Notes: generated by a model not told the origin, from the sequence alone. Positions 34,281 to 44,077 are shown, numbered from the stretch's first letter. The stretch: DNA of 64,000 bases from Burkholderiales bacterium (GCA_014860355.1 JACZJV010000057.1:61571-125570); one strand, 5' to 3'. Made by a program: numbers and translations.

Positions 34281-35585
34281 GTGACCGAGATCGAACTGAC
34301 AGCTACAGGCGTTCCCAGGAAATACCACCGTTTCGTCCGCATCTTTTACCAGATTCGGGCCACGTCATTCGCCGTACTGTTCGTCGCCCTGGGCGTTCAA
34401 ATGTGGGGTCGGGGCTACGGTGGGATCGCGTGGGTGCTGCTGGCGCTGCAGTTCCTCGCCTATCCGCATTTGCTGTTCTGGCGTGCGCGCAGGGCCCGGG
34501 ACTCGCTCAACGCCGAGCACGCCAATCTGCTGCTCGACTGCCTGTTGCTCGGGATCTGGGTAGCGGCGCTGCAGTATCCCACCTGGATTGCGTTTCCGAT
34601 TTTCCTCGGGACCTCGCTCAACAACGCGGTTAATCGCGGCTGGCGCGGGGCCGCTGGCGCGCTGCTTGCCTTCGCCTGCGGCGCGCTTGCCTGGGGGTTC
34701 CTCGCCGGGTTCGAGATATCGCCGCATACCAATCTTGCGTCCGCTCTGATCTGCCTGATAGGCCTGTCGGTCTACGTGGTCGGCCTGGGCACCATCGTGT
34801 TCGCACAGAGCCGAAAATTGCGCGACACGCGCGAAGCGCTGCGCCAGCGCGAGGAGCACTACCGCATCATCACCGAGAATGCGGGAGACCTGATCGCCAT
34901 GCTCGACGCCGAGGGGCGCTGGGTCTATGCCAATCCGGCGTACCGGCGCCTGCTGGACGAGACGGTCTTGCAGACCGGCGCCGACGCCTACGCTTGCGTG
35001 CACCCGGAGGACCGGGACGCGACCCGGGCGCTGCTCGAAAAGGCGGTCCGCAGCGGCGAAGCGCAGGAGTTTCTCTACCGCCTGATCGGGACGCAGGGCA
35101 GCGAGCGCGAGTTCCGGGCCAAGGCAAAATCCTTTTTGCACGCAGGCACCCCGAGGATCGTGGTGGTCTCGACTGACGTAACCGAGTTGCGCCAGCGGGA
35201 CAAAAAGCTTGCCGTCCAGGCGGACGTTTTCGAGAACATGACCGAAGCCATGATGATCGTCGCGGCTGACGGAACCGTCCTGTCGGTAAACCGGGCGTAC
35301 ACGGCGGTCACGGGCTACAGCGCAGAGGAGGTATGCGGGAAATCCGAAAGCGGGTTTCGCACCGCCTTGCAGCCGGCGGAATTCTATGACCAGATAGAGC
35401 AGGCGCTGGAGCGTCAGGGGCACTGGTCCGGTACCTTCTGGTGCCGGCGCAAGGACGCCAGCATCTACCGCGAGTGGCGCAACATTTCGGCGATCCGCGA
35501 TGCGGCCGGGCGCGTCACTCACACGGTCGTCTTTTTTGCCGACGTGTCGCAGTCCGCTCATGCGGACCGCGCGATCGCGCATTGA
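34281..35585 (+). CDS. MASE2-PAS-PAS membrane sensor without output domain
   Basis: About 434 residues. The N-terminal part (residues ~10-175) has six hydrophobic spans and the MASE2 pattern (FYQIRATSFAVLF, YPHLLFWRARRARD, AEHANLLLDCLLLGIW). A short coiled stretch (RKLRDTREALRQREEHYRI) leads to two PAS domains (about 195-310 and 315-425). The protein ends at DVSQSAHADRAIAH, exactly where related proteins continue into GGDEF or kinase domains, so it may be a truncated diguanylate cyclase-type sensor. GTG 34281 is chosen; TTG 34275 is possible. It sits between ruvA and ruvB. Confidence 0.8.
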   Translation: MTEIELTATGVPRKYHRFVRIFYQIRATSFAVLFVALGVQMWGRGYGGIAWVLLALQFLAYPHLLFWRARRARDSLNAEHANLLLDCLLLGIWVAALQYPTWIAFPIFLGTSLNNAVNRGWRGAAGALLAFACGALAWGFLAGFEISPHTNLASALICLIGLSVYVVGLGTIVFAQSRKLRDTREALRQREEHYRIITENAGDLIAMLDAEGRWVYANPAYRRLLDETVLQTGADAYACVHPEDRDATRALLEKAVRSGEAQEFLYRLIGTQGSEREFRAKAKSFLHAGTPRIVVVSTDVTELRQRDKKLAVQADVFENMTEAMMIVAADGTVLSVNRAYTAVTGYSAEEVCGKSESGFRTALQPAEFYDQIEQALERQGHWSGTFWCRRKDASIYREWRNISAIRDAAGRVTHTVVFFADVSQSAHADRAIAH

Positions 35586-35648
35586 AGCGAAATGAGGGAC
35601 ATCGTCGGGATCGCGGAAACGCGGCCGCGCCGGCGGGTAAAATAGCGC

Positions 35649-36701
35649 ATGGCCATTGAAACCGACCGCCTGATCGCCGCCGACCCCGCCTCGCCGCAGG
35701 AGGAGGCGCTCGAGCGCGCGCTGCGGCCCAAGGCCCTGTCCGAGTACGTCGGGCAGGAGAAGATCCGCGGCCAGCTGTCGATATTCATCGAAGCGGCGCG
35801 CCAGCGCCAGGAGTCGCTCGATCATGTCCTGCTGTTCGGTCCGCCGGGTCTGGGCAAGACCACGCTTGCGCACATCATCGCGCGCGAGATGGGGGTCAAC
35901 CTGCGCCACACCTCGGGGCCGGTACTGGAGCGCCCGGGCGACCTTGCCGCCCTGCTCACCAATCTCGAGCCGAACGACGTATTGTTCATAGATGAAATCC
36001 ACCGCCTGTCGCCGGTGGTCGAAGAAATACTGTATCCGGCGCTGGAGGATTTCCAGCTCGACATCATGATCGGAGAGGGTCCGGCGGCGCGTTCGGTCAA
36101 GCTCGATCTGCCGCCCTTTACGCTCGTTGGCGCCACTACCCGCGCCGGCATGCTCACCAACCCCTTGCGCGACCGCTTCGGCATAGTCGCGCGCCTGGAG
36201 TTCTACTCCGCGCTGGAATTGCAGCAGATCGTGAGCCGTTCGGCCGGGCTGCTCAAGGTCGAGGTCGCCGCCGAAGGCTCGCTCGAGATCGCGCGGCGCT
36301 CGCGCGGTACGCCGCGCATCGCCAACCGGCTGCTGCGGCGGGTGCGCGATTATGCCGAGGTCAGGACGAGAAGCGGCGTGAGCCGCGAAGTCGCCGACGC
36401 GGCGCTGCAGATGCTCGACGTGGATGTGCTGGGCCTGGACCTGATGGACAGGAAGCTGTTGATGGCCGTGATCGAAAAGTTCGCGGGCGGCCCGGTCGGG
36501 GTGGACAATCTTGCCCACGCGATCGGCGAGGAGCGCGATACCATCGAGGACGTGATCGAGCCTTTTCTGATCATGCAGGGATATCTGCAGCGCACGCCGC
36601 GCGGGCGCGTTGCCACCGCGTCGGCTTATCGCCATTTCGGCCTGGCGCTGCCGAAGGCCAACGCGAACGGCGATCTGTGGAACGGCCCGGGCGAATCCTG
36701 A
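35649..36701 (+). CDS. ruvB: Holliday junction helicase RuvB
   Basis: AAA+ motor for branch migration, 350 residues. Walker [19 protein letters not shown], Walker [11 protein letters not shown], sensor 1 [11 protein letters not shown], arginine finger region PLRDRFG, then the winged-helix domain with [10 protein letters not shown]. It lies 63 bases after the PAS gene and 10 bases before ybgC. Confidence 0.98.
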   Translation: MAIETDRLIAADPASPQEEALERALRPKALSEYVGQEKIRGQLSIFIEAARQRQESLDHVLLFGPPGLGKTTLAHIIAREMGVNLRHTSGPVLERPGDLAALLTNLEPNDVLFIDEIHRLSPVVEEILYPALEDFQLDIMIGEGPAARSVKLDLPPFTLVGATTRAGMLTNPLRDRFGIVARLEFYSALELQQIVSRSAGLLKVEVAAEGSLEIARRSRGTPRIANRLLRRVRDYAEVRTRSGVSREVADAALQMLDVDVLGLDLMDRKLLMAVIEKFAGGPVGVDNLAHAIGEERDTIEDVIEPFLIMQGYLQRTPRGRVATASAYRHFGLALPKANANGDLWNGPGES

Positions 36702-36711
36702 GGCGCGGACG

Positions 36712-37104
36712 ATGAATCGTTTTTCCTGGCCGGCGCGCGTGTACTACGAGGATACCGACGCGGGCGGCGTCGTTTATTACGCCAACTATCTGAAGTTCTT
36801 CGAGCGCGCACGCACCGAATGGCTGCGCAGTTTCGGCCTGAATCAGGATAAACTGGCGCAGGACTCGGGTTTGATCTTCGTGGTGCGGCGGGCGCTGCTG
36901 GATTTCCTGCGCCCGGCGCGGCTGGACGACATGCTCGAAGTCACGGTTGAACCACTGAAGCTCGCGCGTGTCTATGTGGACCTGGCGCAGGAGGCGCGCT
37001 GTGGTGCGCAAACGCTCGCGCGCGCCGAGATCCGGGTGGCCTGCGTGAACCAGCGAAGTTTGAAACCCGTAGCCATACCGCAATTCCTGAGGGATAACAT
37101 TTGA
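36712..37104 (+). CDS. ybgC: Tol-Pal system acyl-CoA thioesterase YbgC
   Basis: Hot-dog-fold thioesterase of 130 residues. The catalytic motif YYEDTDAGGVVYYANYLKFFERAR is present. ATG 36712 gives the usual length; the longer frame overlaps ruvB. It starts the ybgC-tolQRAB-pal-cpoB block. A hairpin (TCCGGAG/CTCCGGA, 37105-37144, 26-base loop) follows its stop. Confidence 0.95.
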   Translation: MNRFSWPARVYYEDTDAGGVVYYANYLKFFERARTEWLRSFGLNQDKLAQDSGLIFVVRRALLDFLRPARLDDMLEVTVEPLKLARVYVDLAQEARCGAQTLARAEIRVACVNQRSLKPVAIPQFLRDNI

Positions 37105-37168
37105 TCCGGAGATCCGCAAGAGGTCGCGCCCCCATTTCTCCGGACAGCTACGCGAGTCAATACGAAAA

Positions 37169-37855
37169 ATGAACGTAACCCAAGACCTGTCGATACTTTC
37201 CCTCATTACCAATGCCAGCGTGCCGGTGCAGCTGGTGATGGCGCTGCTGCTGTCGGTCTCGTTCATGAGCTGGCTGTTCATTTTCCGCAAGCTGTTCGCG
37301 ATCCGCCAGGCGGGGATACAGACGGAAAAGTTCGAGCGTGCCTTTTGGAGCGGCAGCGACATGAACGGCCTGTACCAGAGCGCGGTCAACGATCGCCACC
37401 GCGCCGGCGCGCTCGAGCGCATATTCGAGGCCGGTTTTCGCGAATTCTCGAAACTGCGCGCGCAGCGCGGCGCCGATCCGAGCATTCCGGTGGAGGGCGC
37501 GCGCCGCGCCATGCGCGCCACGTTTCAGCGGGAGATGGACAACCTGGAACGGCATCTCTCGTTTCTCGCCTCGGTCGGCTCGGTCAGCCCCTACGTCGGC
37601 CTGTTCGGTACGGTGTGGGGCATCATGAATTCGTTTCGCGGCCTCGCAAACGTCAACTCGGCGACGCTGGCGCACGTCGCGCCGGGTATCGCCGAGGCCT
37701 TGATCGCCACCGCCATCGGCCTGTTCGCCGCGATCCCGGCGGTGGTCGCCTATAACCGCTATGCGCACGACATCGACCGCCTCGCGATCCGCTTCGAGAG
37801 CTTCATCGAGGAGTTCCTGAACATCCTGCAGCGCCAGTCCGGCGTGGGCAAATAG
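37169..37855 (+). CDS. tolQ: Tol-Pal system protein TolQ
   Basis: Inner-membrane proton-channel subunit that powers the Tol-Pal complex during cell constriction. The 228-residue protein has three spans; the TolQ/ExbB signature GLFGTVWGIMNSFRGLA lies before span 2-3 and the conserved Thr/Glu region GIAEALIATAIGLFAAIPAVVAYNR follows. tolR starts 11 bases after the stop. Confidence 0.96.
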   Translation: MNVTQDLSILSLITNASVPVQLVMALLLSVSFMSWLFIFRKLFAIRQAGIQTEKFERAFWSGSDMNGLYQSAVNDRHRAGALERIFEAGFREFSKLRAQRGADPSIPVEGARRAMRATFQREMDNLERHLSFLASVGSVSPYVGLFGTVWGIMNSFRGLANVNSATLAHVAPGIAEALIATAIGLFAAIPAVVAYNRYAHDIDRLAIRFESFIEEFLNILQRQSGVGK

Positions 37856-37866
37856 GGAAGACGGCG

Positions 37867-38283
37867 ATGCAGCGTTCGCGCCGTGCCATGAGCGAGATCA
37901 ACGTCGTGCCCTACATCGACGTGATGCTGGTGCTGCTGGTGATATTCATGATCACCGCGCCGCTGGTGAATCCGGGGGTGATCGAGCTGCCCACGGTGGG
38001 CAAGTCGTCGCTGCCGCCGGAGCTGCCGCTGGAAGTGGTGATCAAGGCCGACGCGTCGCTGGTGCTGCGCGAACGAAGCAAGAGCGCTTCGAGCGAGCGC
38101 AGGGTGTCCTCCGCGGAACTGGTTGCGGCGTTGCAGGAAAAACAGAAGACCCATCCGGATCAGGCGGTGGTGATCGCCGCCGACAAGGATGTGCGCTACG
38201 AAGAGGTGCTCAAGGTGATGGACGAGCTGCAAAAGCAGCAGGTGCGCAAAGTCGGGCTGCTGGTGAAGCCCGCGGCGCGCTGA
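37867..38283 (+). CDS. tolR: Tol-Pal system protein TolR
   Basis: ExbD-family partner of TolQ with 138 residues. It has a short cytoplasmic N-terminus (RSRRAMSEINVVPYIDVMLV), the single span holding the essential proton-carrying Asp (IDVMLVLLVIF), and a periplasmic domain ending VGLLVKPA. The gap to tolA is two bases. Confidence 0.96.
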   Translation: MQRSRRAMSEINVVPYIDVMLVLLVIFMITAPLVNPGVIELPTVGKSSLPPELPLEVVIKADASLVLRERSKSASSERRVSSAELVAALQEKQKTHPDQAVVIAADKDVRYEEVLKVMDELQKQQVRKVGLLVKPAAR

Positions 38284-38285
38284 GC

Positions 38286-39176
38286 GTGGCAGCCGGGACG
38301 CTCCAGTACCAGGAACCGGGCAAGGTCCCTGCCGTCGTTCTTGCGCTGCTGGTACACGTGCTGCTGGCGGTGTTCCTGTTTTTCGGCGTGCACTGGCAGA
38401 GCCGGCAACCCGAGGCGGTAATGGTGGAGCTGTGGAGCAGCCTGCCCGCGCCCGTGGCGCCGAAGGTCCAAGCCAAGCCGGAAATCCGACCCGCGCCTGT
38501 ACCCGAGCCCAAGCTCGAGCCCAAGCCTGAACCCAAACCGGAACCCAAACCGGAACCCAAACCGGAACCCAAACCCGAGCCCAAACCGGAGCCCAAAGTC
38601 GAGAAAGCGATCGAACCGCCCAAACCCGACATCGTGCAGGAGAAGAAGAAAGAAATCGTAAAGGAAACTGCGAAAGCGGCGGAGCCCCCGCCGAAGAAGC
38701 CCGAGCCGGCGCCGAAGAAACCGGAACCCGCGCCGAAAAAGCCCGAGCCGGCGCCGAAGAAGCCCGAACCCGAGCTGAAATTCGACCGCAGCAAGGACAT
38801 ACGCGCGCAGGCCGATCGTGAGATGACCGATGTGAGAACGAATCTGGAAAAGGAAAGAATCCTGGACCAGATGCGGCGCGAAGAGGCGGCATTCGCCGCG
38901 AGAGCCGACGCGGCGTATATCGGCAAGCTCAAAGGCAAGATCAAGAGCAACATCGTGCTGCCCGCGGGTATCCTGGGCAACCCGGAGGCGATTTTCGACG
39001 TGGTGCAGCTCCCGACCGGCGAAGTCATGTCGGTCAAGCTGCGCCAGTCCAGCGGTCACAAGGCTTACGACGCGGCAGTGGAGCGGGCAATACTCAAATC
39101 ATCTCCGCTGCCCAGACCGGACAGGCCGGAGCAGTTCCAGCGCAATCTCGAGATCAAATTCCGGCCGCTGGACTGA
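38286..39176 (+). CDS. tolA: Tol-Pal system protein TolA
   Basis: Trans-periplasmic rod linking TolQR to Pal; 296 residues from GTG 38286. An N-terminal anchor span (about residues 14-35) is followed by domain II, here rich in KPEP repeats (38512-38600) and PAPKKPEP repeats (38690-38775) rather than the Ala-Lys helix of enterics, then a charged coil and the globular C-terminal TolA/TonB-like domain (GEVMSVKLRQSSGHKAYDAAVERAI). The repeat DNA is prone to length change. Confidence 0.94.
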   Translation: MAAGTLQYQEPGKVPAVVLALLVHVLLAVFLFFGVHWQSRQPEAVMVELWSSLPAPVAPKVQAKPEIRPAPVPEPKLEPKPEPKPEPKPEPKPEPKPEPKPEPKVEKAIEPPKPDIVQEKKKEIVKETAKAAEPPPKKPEPAPKKPEPAPKKPEPAPKKPEPELKFDRSKDIRAQADREMTDVRTNLEKERILDQMRREEAAFAARADAAYIGKLKGKIKSNIVLPAGILGNPEAIFDVVQLPTGEVMSVKLRQSSGHKAYDAAVERAILKSSPLPRPDRPEQFQRNLEIKFRPLD

Positions 39177-39206
39177 ATCTGGTGTCCGCACTACGGGTAT
39201 AATTGA

Positions 39207-40508
39207 ATGAGAATTTCTTCGGGATTTCGCATGCAATTCGTCTGTCGCACTGTTTTGCTTCTGTTTGCACTGGTTTGCTCCAGCGCGCAGGCGCAGCTGT
39301 CGATTGAAATTACCGGCGGCGGCGCCAACCAGATCCCTATCGGGGTGCTGCGTTTTGCCGGCGAGCAGGTATTGGCGCAAAGCATCAGCGATATCGTCGA
39401 GGCCGACCTGCGGCGCAGCGGGCGCTTCCGCATGCTGTTCGCCGGCAGCGTCAATCCGCTGCCGACCGAGATGTCGCAGGTCGATTTTGCCGACTGGAAA
39501 AGCCGCAACGCCGACGCCATGGTCATAGGCAGCGTGGTGCGCCTGGCCGACGGCCGCTTCGAGGCGAGCTTCCGGCTGCTGGACGTGCCCAGGCAGACGC
39601 AGATCGGCGGTGTGGCTTTTACCTTGAATGCACAGCAGGTGCGCACGACCGCGCACCGCATCGCGGACTTGGTCTATGAAAAGCTGACCGGCGACCGCGG
39701 CGTGTTTTCCACGCGTATCGCCTACGTCGTCAAGCAGGGCAGCCGCTACGAACTGCAGATCGCGGATGCCGACGGGGTCGGCGCACAGACCGCGCTCGCT
39801 TCGCGCGAACCGATCATTTCCCCGGCCTGGTCGCCCGACGGTACGCGCCTTGCCTATGTCTCGTTCGAGAACAAAAAGCCGGTGGTCTACGTGCATTCGC
39901 TGGTCTCGGGACAACGCCAGGCGGTGGCAAATTTCAAAGGGTCGAACAGTGCACCCGCCTGGTCTTCCGACGGCAGGCGGCTCGCCGTGGTGCTGTCCAA
40001 GGACGGCGGTTCACAGATCTATCTCATCGGCGCAGACGGCAGCAATCCGCGCCGCATCACCGACTCCGGTTCGATCGACACGGAACCATTTTTCACGCCC
40101 GACGGCCAGTCGATATACTTTACATCCGATCGCGGCGGCAGCCCGCAGATCTACCGCATGAGCCTGAGCGGGGGCGAGGTTACGCGCGTGACCTTCGATG
40201 GCAGCTACAATGTGTCGCCGCGCATCTCGAACGACGGCAAGACCCTCGTTTATATTGCGCGCGACGGCGGACGTTTTCAGCTTAGATCGCTGGATCTGGC
40301 GAGCCGGCAGGGGCAGGCGCTTACCGACGGGCTGCGCGACGAATCGCCCAGTTTCGCGCCCAACGGCAAAATGATTCTATACGCGACCCAGGTCAACAAC
40401 CGCGGCTCGCTGGCAGCGGTTTCCAGCGACGGCAGGGTGAAGCAGCGCCTGTCGGTGCAGGCAGCGGATGTGCGCGAACCCGCATGGGGTCCGTTTTTCA
40501 ATAACTGA
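39207..40508 (+). CDS. tolB: Tol-Pal system beta-propeller protein TolB
   Basis: Periplasmic protein that binds Pal. It has 433 residues with a Sec signal peptide cut near SSAQA, an N-terminal alpha/beta domain and a six-bladed propeller with repeated [19 protein letters not shown] motifs. ATG 39207 is used; ATG 39231 would give a more typical signal peptide. A TATAAT (39198-39203) lies just upstream and could give extra transcription. Confidence 0.96.
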   Translation: MRISSGFRMQFVCRTVLLLFALVCSSAQAQLSIEITGGGANQIPIGVLRFAGEQVLAQSISDIVEADLRRSGRFRMLFAGSVNPLPTEMSQVDFADWKSRNADAMVIGSVVRLADGRFEASFRLLDVPRQTQIGGVAFTLNAQQVRTTAHRIADLVYEKLTGDRGVFSTRIAYVVKQGSRYELQIADADGVGAQTALASREPIISPAWSPDGTRLAYVSFENKKPVVYVHSLVSGQRQAVANFKGSNSAPAWSSDGRRLAVVLSKDGGSQIYLIGADGSNPRRITDSGSIDTEPFFTPDGQSIYFTSDRGGSPQIYRMSLSGGEVTRVTFDGSYNVSPRISNDGKTLVYIARDGGRFQLRSLDLASRQGQALTDGLRDESPSFAPNGKMILYATQVNNRGSLAAVSSDGRVKQRLSVQAADVREPAWGPFFNN

Positions 40509-40548
40509 GAGGCCGTTCCGGCAATATCGGGTAGGCTCCGGCTCAGGT

Positions 40549-40584
40549 GAGTATGAGGGGTGGTATCCCCTCACTTTGGAATAG
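40549..40584 (+). repeat. Palindromic repeat, element A, between tolB and pal
   Basis: GAGTATGAGGGG-tggtat-CCCCTCA then CTTTGGAATAG, a perfect 7-bp stem, closely matching the copy at position 1 and, on its flanks, the inverted copy at 6.2 kb. It splits the otherwise tight tolB-pal junction, 28 bases before the pal start, so it would be part of the tol-pal transcript. Confidence 0.75.
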
Positions 40585-40611
40585 ACACTGAAAAATATAA
40601 AGGAGATGGGA

Positions 40612-41154
40612 ATGAGGAAATTGCTTGCTTTGGCGGCGGCGGCTCTTCTTGTCGGCTGCGCCGATACGCCCAAGTTGGAAAATAGTGCCGGGGTCGAGGA
40701 TCGCACGCCGACGGGCGCCGCTGCGGGCGAGCAGCCGGGCGCCGGTTCGGAAGTCAGGCCGGTCGCGCCCGGTGAGGGGCAACAGGGCAATCCGCTCAAG
40801 GATCCTGCCAATATCCTGTCCAAGCGCAGCATTTTCTACGACTATGACAAATACGACGTCAAGGACGAATACAAGCCGCTGCTGCAGGCGCACGCCCGGT
40901 ATCTCTCGCAGAACCCCAGCGCCAAGACGCTGATCCAGGGCAATGCCGACGAGCGCGGCAGCCGCGAATACAACATTGCACTGGGGCAGAAGCGCGCCGA
41001 CGGCGTGAAGAAAATGCTGCAGCTGATGGGGGTGGCGGAAAGCCAGATGGAATCGGTGAGCCTGGGCGAGGAAAAGCCCCGCTGCACCGAAGCCACCGAG
41101 GAGTGCTATGCGCAGAACCGGCGCAGCGACCTGCTCTACCGCGGCGAGTACTGA
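40612..41154 (+). CDS. pal: Peptidoglycan-associated lipoprotein Pal
   Basis: Outer-membrane lipoprotein that anchors peptidoglycan and pairs with TolB. 180 residues from ATG 40612 (MRKLLALAAAALLVGC, lipobox LVGC). ATG 40606 is directly adjacent to the ribosome binding site AAGGAG and too close, so the second ATG is chosen. The OmpA-like domain has the peptidoglycan-binding motif IQGNADERGSREYNIALGQ followed by KRA. Confidence 0.96.
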   Translation: MRKLLALAAAALLVGCADTPKLENSAGVEDRTPTGAAAGEQPGAGSEVRPVAPGEGQQGNPLKDPANILSKRSIFYDYDKYDVKDEYKPLLQAHARYLSQNPSAKTLIQGNADERGSREYNIALGQKRADGVKKMLQLMGVAESQMESVSLGEEKPRCTEATEECYAQNRRSDLLYRGEY

Positions 41155-41157
41155 TAG

Positions 41158-41904
41158 ATGAAACTGCAGGCAACACTGCTGCTGGGGCTTTGCCTCGCGG
41201 CCGGCACCTCCAGCGCCGCCCTGTTCGACGACGAGGAGGCGAGGAATGCGATCTCCGCATTGCGGGTCCGGGTCGAGGCCAACCAGAAAGCGGCCGAAGA
41301 GCGGCTCGCCCGGATAGAAACCATGGCGCAGGACCGCTCGATCGATCTCGCCCGGCAGATCGACGAGCTTAAACAGGAACTGGCGCGCATGCGCGGCCAG
41401 ATCGAAGTGCAGGCGCACCAGCTCGAAACCCTGGACCGGCGGCAAAAGGACCTCTACGTCGATCTGGATGCGCGCCTGCGCAAGCTCGAAGCGAGCACGC
41501 AGGAGAAGCAGGCCGTCGCGCCCGATCCTGTCGCCGAGGGCAAGGCCTACGAAGCGGCGTTGAACCAGTTCAAACTCGGCAACTATCAGGCGTCCATCGC
41601 GGCGTTCCAGAGTTTTCTCGCCGCCTTTCCAGACAGCCAGCAGGTGTCGAGCGCGCAGTACTGGATAGGCAATGCCTACTACGCGCTGCGCGATTACAAG
41701 ACCGCGATCGCCGCGCAGCAAAAGGTGCTGGCATCGTGGCCCGACAGCGCGAAGGCGCCCGATGCCATGCTCAACATCGCCAGTTGCCAGGCGGAGATGG
41801 GCCAGACGCGGATGGCGCGTGAAACCCTGCAGGCGCTGCAGAAGAAATATCCAGGCACGCCGGCGGCGGAACAAGCCAAGCAGCGCCTCGCCGGCAAGCG
41901 CTAG
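41158..41904 (+). CDS. cpoB: Cell division coordinator CpoB (YbgF)
   Basis: Periplasmic protein that links Tol-Pal to peptidoglycan synthesis. The 248-residue protein has a signal peptide (cut near SSAA, residues 18-21), a coiled-coil trimerisation region (about 25-110) and three TPR units at the C-terminus starting [21 protein letters not shown]. It starts three bases after pal. Confidence 0.94.
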   Translation: MKLQATLLLGLCLAAGTSSAALFDDEEARNAISALRVRVEANQKAAEERLARIETMAQDRSIDLARQIDELKQELARMRGQIEVQAHQLETLDRRQKDLYVDLDARLRKLEASTQEKQAVAPDPVAEGKAYEAALNQFKLGNYQASIAAFQSFLAAFPDSQQVSSAQYWIGNAYYALRDYKTAIAAQQKVLASWPDSAKAPDAMLNIASCQAEMGQTRMARETLQALQKKYPGTPAAEQAKQRLAGKR

Positions 41905-41916
41905 CGAAATGGTTGT

Positions 41917-41993
41917 GGGAGCGCGCTTGTGCCCCGAAGGAAATCCCCTTGGGGGACTCGCGAATCATGGAATTCGCGAGAAAGCGCGCTCCC
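41917..41993. repeat. REP/REPIN-like branched inverted repeat
   Basis: Outer arms GGGAGCGCGCTT (41917-41928) and AAGCGCGCTCCC (41982-41993) pair perfectly over 12 bp. Inside lie two further hairpins, CCCC-gaaggaaat-CCCCTTGGGG and CTCGCGAATCATGGAATTCGCGAG, so the RNA or single strand would form a three-way junction. The 5' arm TGTGGGAGCGCGCTTG recalls Pseudomonas REP sequences. It lies between cpoB and queC, after the cpoB stop. Confidence 0.65.
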
Positions 41994-42032
41994 GCGCTTT
42001 GGACTAGAACGCGCTCCGGCAAGGTTCATCCC

Positions 42033-42719
42033 ATGCGCAAAGCCGTCGTACTTCTTTCCGGTGGACTCGATTCCGCCACCGTGCTCGCGCTGGCGCTACG
42101 CCAGGGCTACAGCTGCCATGCCTTGTCAGTCGATTACGGCCAGCGCCACCGGGTCGAACTCGAAGCCGCGGCGCGCGTGGCACGCGCGCTGGGCGCGGCG
42201 GAGCAAAGGACCGTGAAGATCGATCTCGCCGCGTTCGGAGGCTCTGCGCTGACCGACAGCAGCATCGCGGTGCCGACCGGGGGCGTGCAAAAAGACGGTA
42301 TCCCCGTCACCTACGTGCCGGCGCGCAATACCATCATGCTTTCGCTGGCCCTCGCCTGGGCCGAGGTCCTGCAGGCGCAGCACCTGTTCTTCGGCGCCAA
42401 CGCAGTCGACTACTCCGGCTATCCGGACTGCCGGCCCGAATACATGCGCGCCTTCGAGCGCATGGCCAATCTCGCCACCAAGGCCGCGGTGGAAGGCCAT
42501 GGGCTCACCGTGCACACGCCGATCATTGCCATGAGCAAGGCGCAGATCATCGAACAGGGGATGAAGCTGGGCGTGGACTACGGCCTGACCGTGTCCTGCT
42601 ACCAGGCCGATGGCGAAGGCCGCGCTTGCGGCGTATGCGATTCCTGCCGGCTACGTCGCGCCGGATTCGAGTCCGCCGGTGTGGCTGATCCGACGCGCTA
42701 TTGCCCGAACGGTGCCTGA
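42033..42719 (+). CDS. queC: 7-cyano-7-deazaguanine synthase
   Basis: ATP-dependent step of queuosine precursor synthesis (CDG to preQ0). 228 residues from ATG 42033. The PP-loop SGGLDS (residues 9-14) and the C-terminal zinc-binding Cys set ([21 protein letters not shown]) are present. In many betaproteobacteria queE lies between cpoB and queC; here the gap holds only the palindromic repeat. An in-frame upstream extension crosses that repeat and is rejected. Confidence 0.96.
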   Translation: MRKAVVLLSGGLDSATVLALALRQGYSCHALSVDYGQRHRVELEAAARVARALGAAEQRTVKIDLAAFGGSALTDSSIAVPTGGVQKDGIPVTYVPARNTIMLSLALAWAEVLQAQHLFFGANAVDYSGYPDCRPEYMRAFERMANLATKAAVEGHGLTVHTPIIAMSKAQIIEQGMKLGVDYGLTVSCYQADGEGRACGVCDSCRLRRAGFESAGVADPTRYCPNGA

Positions 42720-42856
42720 ACCGGGCCGCGAGGCGCGGCGCGCAACGGCGACGTAGGACGGCGCATAGGCGCAGGTTATCCGCGAGCTAAAAGATTTTGC
42801 TTGCGCCGCGCCGAGTCCAGACTAGAATCGCCCGACAAAAAAGGCAGGGGAGGCCC

Positions 42857-43975
42857 ATGAACGAAGTCAATCCGGCGGTAGTTGCGACCACCGTGGCCTG
42901 GGCCAGTTTTGCCCTTGCTTTTGTTTTCGGTGCGATTGCCAACAAAACCAATTTCTGCACCATGGGTGCGGTCTCCGACATGGTCAACATGGGCGATTGG
43001 GGGCGCATGCGCATGTGGCTGCTGTCCATTGCCGTCGCGGTCCTCGGCGCCAGCGCGCTGCAGCTTGGCGGCCTGGTCGAATTGTCCAAGTCGATATACA
43101 TGGGCGCGAATTTTCCCTGGCTGTCCTATCTGGTCGGCGGGCTGGTCTTCGGCATCGGCATGACCCTGGGCTCGGGCTGCGGCAGCAAGACCCTGATACG
43201 CATCGGCGGGGGCAGCCTCAAGTCGCTGGTGGTGTTCGTGTTCCTTGGCATCTCCGCCTACGTCACGTTGAGGGGCCTGTTCGGCGCCTTGCGCGTGAGC
43301 GTGCTCGATCCGGTGTCGCTCAAGCTCGCCAGCGGGCAGGACCTGCCTTCGCTGCTGGCCCATGCCTTCGGCGCGGACAAGAGAACGATGCTCATGCTGA
43401 CGAGCGCGATAGTAGCGGGCCTGCTGCTGCTGTTCGTGTTCAAGGACCGCGAATTCCGCCGCAACTTCGACGGCATCCTCGGCGGCGTGGGCGTGGGGCT
43501 GGTGGTGGTCGGCGGCTGGTATGTGAGCGGCAAACTGGGTTATCTGGTCGAAGACCCGAACACCCTGCAGGAGGCCTTCGTCGCCACCAACAGCGGGCGC
43601 CTGGAATCGCTGTCCTTCGTAGCGCCGCAGGCCTACACGCTGGAACTGCTGATGTTCTGGACCGACACCAGTAAGATCGTCACCTTCGGCATTGCTGCGG
43701 CCATCGGCGTGGTCGCAGGCTCCGCAGCATATGCGCTGGCGAGCGGGAATTTCCGCTGGGAGAGTTTTCGTGACGCCAAGGATACCGGCAGCCACATGAT
43801 AGGCGGTGTGCTCATGGGTTTCGGCGGCGTGACTGCCATGGGTTGCACGGTGGGGCAGGGTATCACCGGCTTTTCCACGCTGGCGACTGGTTCCATGCTG
43901 ACCCTGTTATCCATCATCGCCGGCTCGGCCTTGACCATGAAATGGCAATACGCGCGCATGATGCGGGAAGCATGA
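42857..43975 (+). CDS. YeeE/YedE family transporter (thiosulfate/sulfur type)
   Basis: A 372-residue membrane protein with about nine spans from ATG 42857 (CAGGGGAGG upstream). The three conserved Cys motifs known from the thiosulfate importer TsuA are intact: NFCTMG (Cys34), GSGCGSK (Cys108) and MGCTVGQG (Cys330). It carries no fused TusA domain. Import of thiosulfate or another reduced sulfur species is likely; selenium-linked relatives exist, so the substrate is open. Confidence 0.9.
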   Translation: MNEVNPAVVATTVAWASFALAFVFGAIANKTNFCTMGAVSDMVNMGDWGRMRMWLLSIAVAVLGASALQLGGLVELSKSIYMGANFPWLSYLVGGLVFGIGMTLGSGCGSKTLIRIGGGSLKSLVVFVFLGISAYVTLRGLFGALRVSVLDPVSLKLASGQDLPSLLAHAFGADKRTMLMLTSAIVAGLLLLFVFKDREFRRNFDGILGGVGVGLVVVGGWYVSGKLGYLVEDPNTLQEAFVATNSGRLESLSFVAPQAYTLELLMFWTDTSKIVTFGIAAAIGVVAGSAAYALASGNFRWESFRDAKDTGSHMIGGVLMGFGGVTAMGCTVGQGITGFSTLATGSMLTLLSIIAGSALTMKWQYARMMREA

Positions 43976-44047
43976 GGTTTTTTCGCTGGAAGCAGTGATA
44001 CGCCGCAGAAATCAGAGCGAATCCGCGCGCAGCAAGCCCGGATTTCG

Positions 44048-44077
44048 TTGACACAAGTACCCCCGACAAACTAAAAT
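44048..44077 (+). promoter_or_regulatory. Sigma-70 promoter for tRNA-Lys
   Basis: TTGACA (44048-44053), 18-base spacer, TAAAAT (44072-44077), 13 bases before the tRNA. Both hexamers are near consensus. Confidence 0.8.

Noticed and set aside
34365..36635. Minus-strand open frame of 756 codons opposite the PAS gene and ruvB
   Set aside because: Spans the intergenic gap and two recognised genes; low-complexity Arg/Gln/Ala composition with no motif.
38500..38790. Short tandem repeats suggestive of a CRISPR-like or satellite array
   Set aside because: They are in-frame KPEP-type codon repeats of tolA; no spacers are present.
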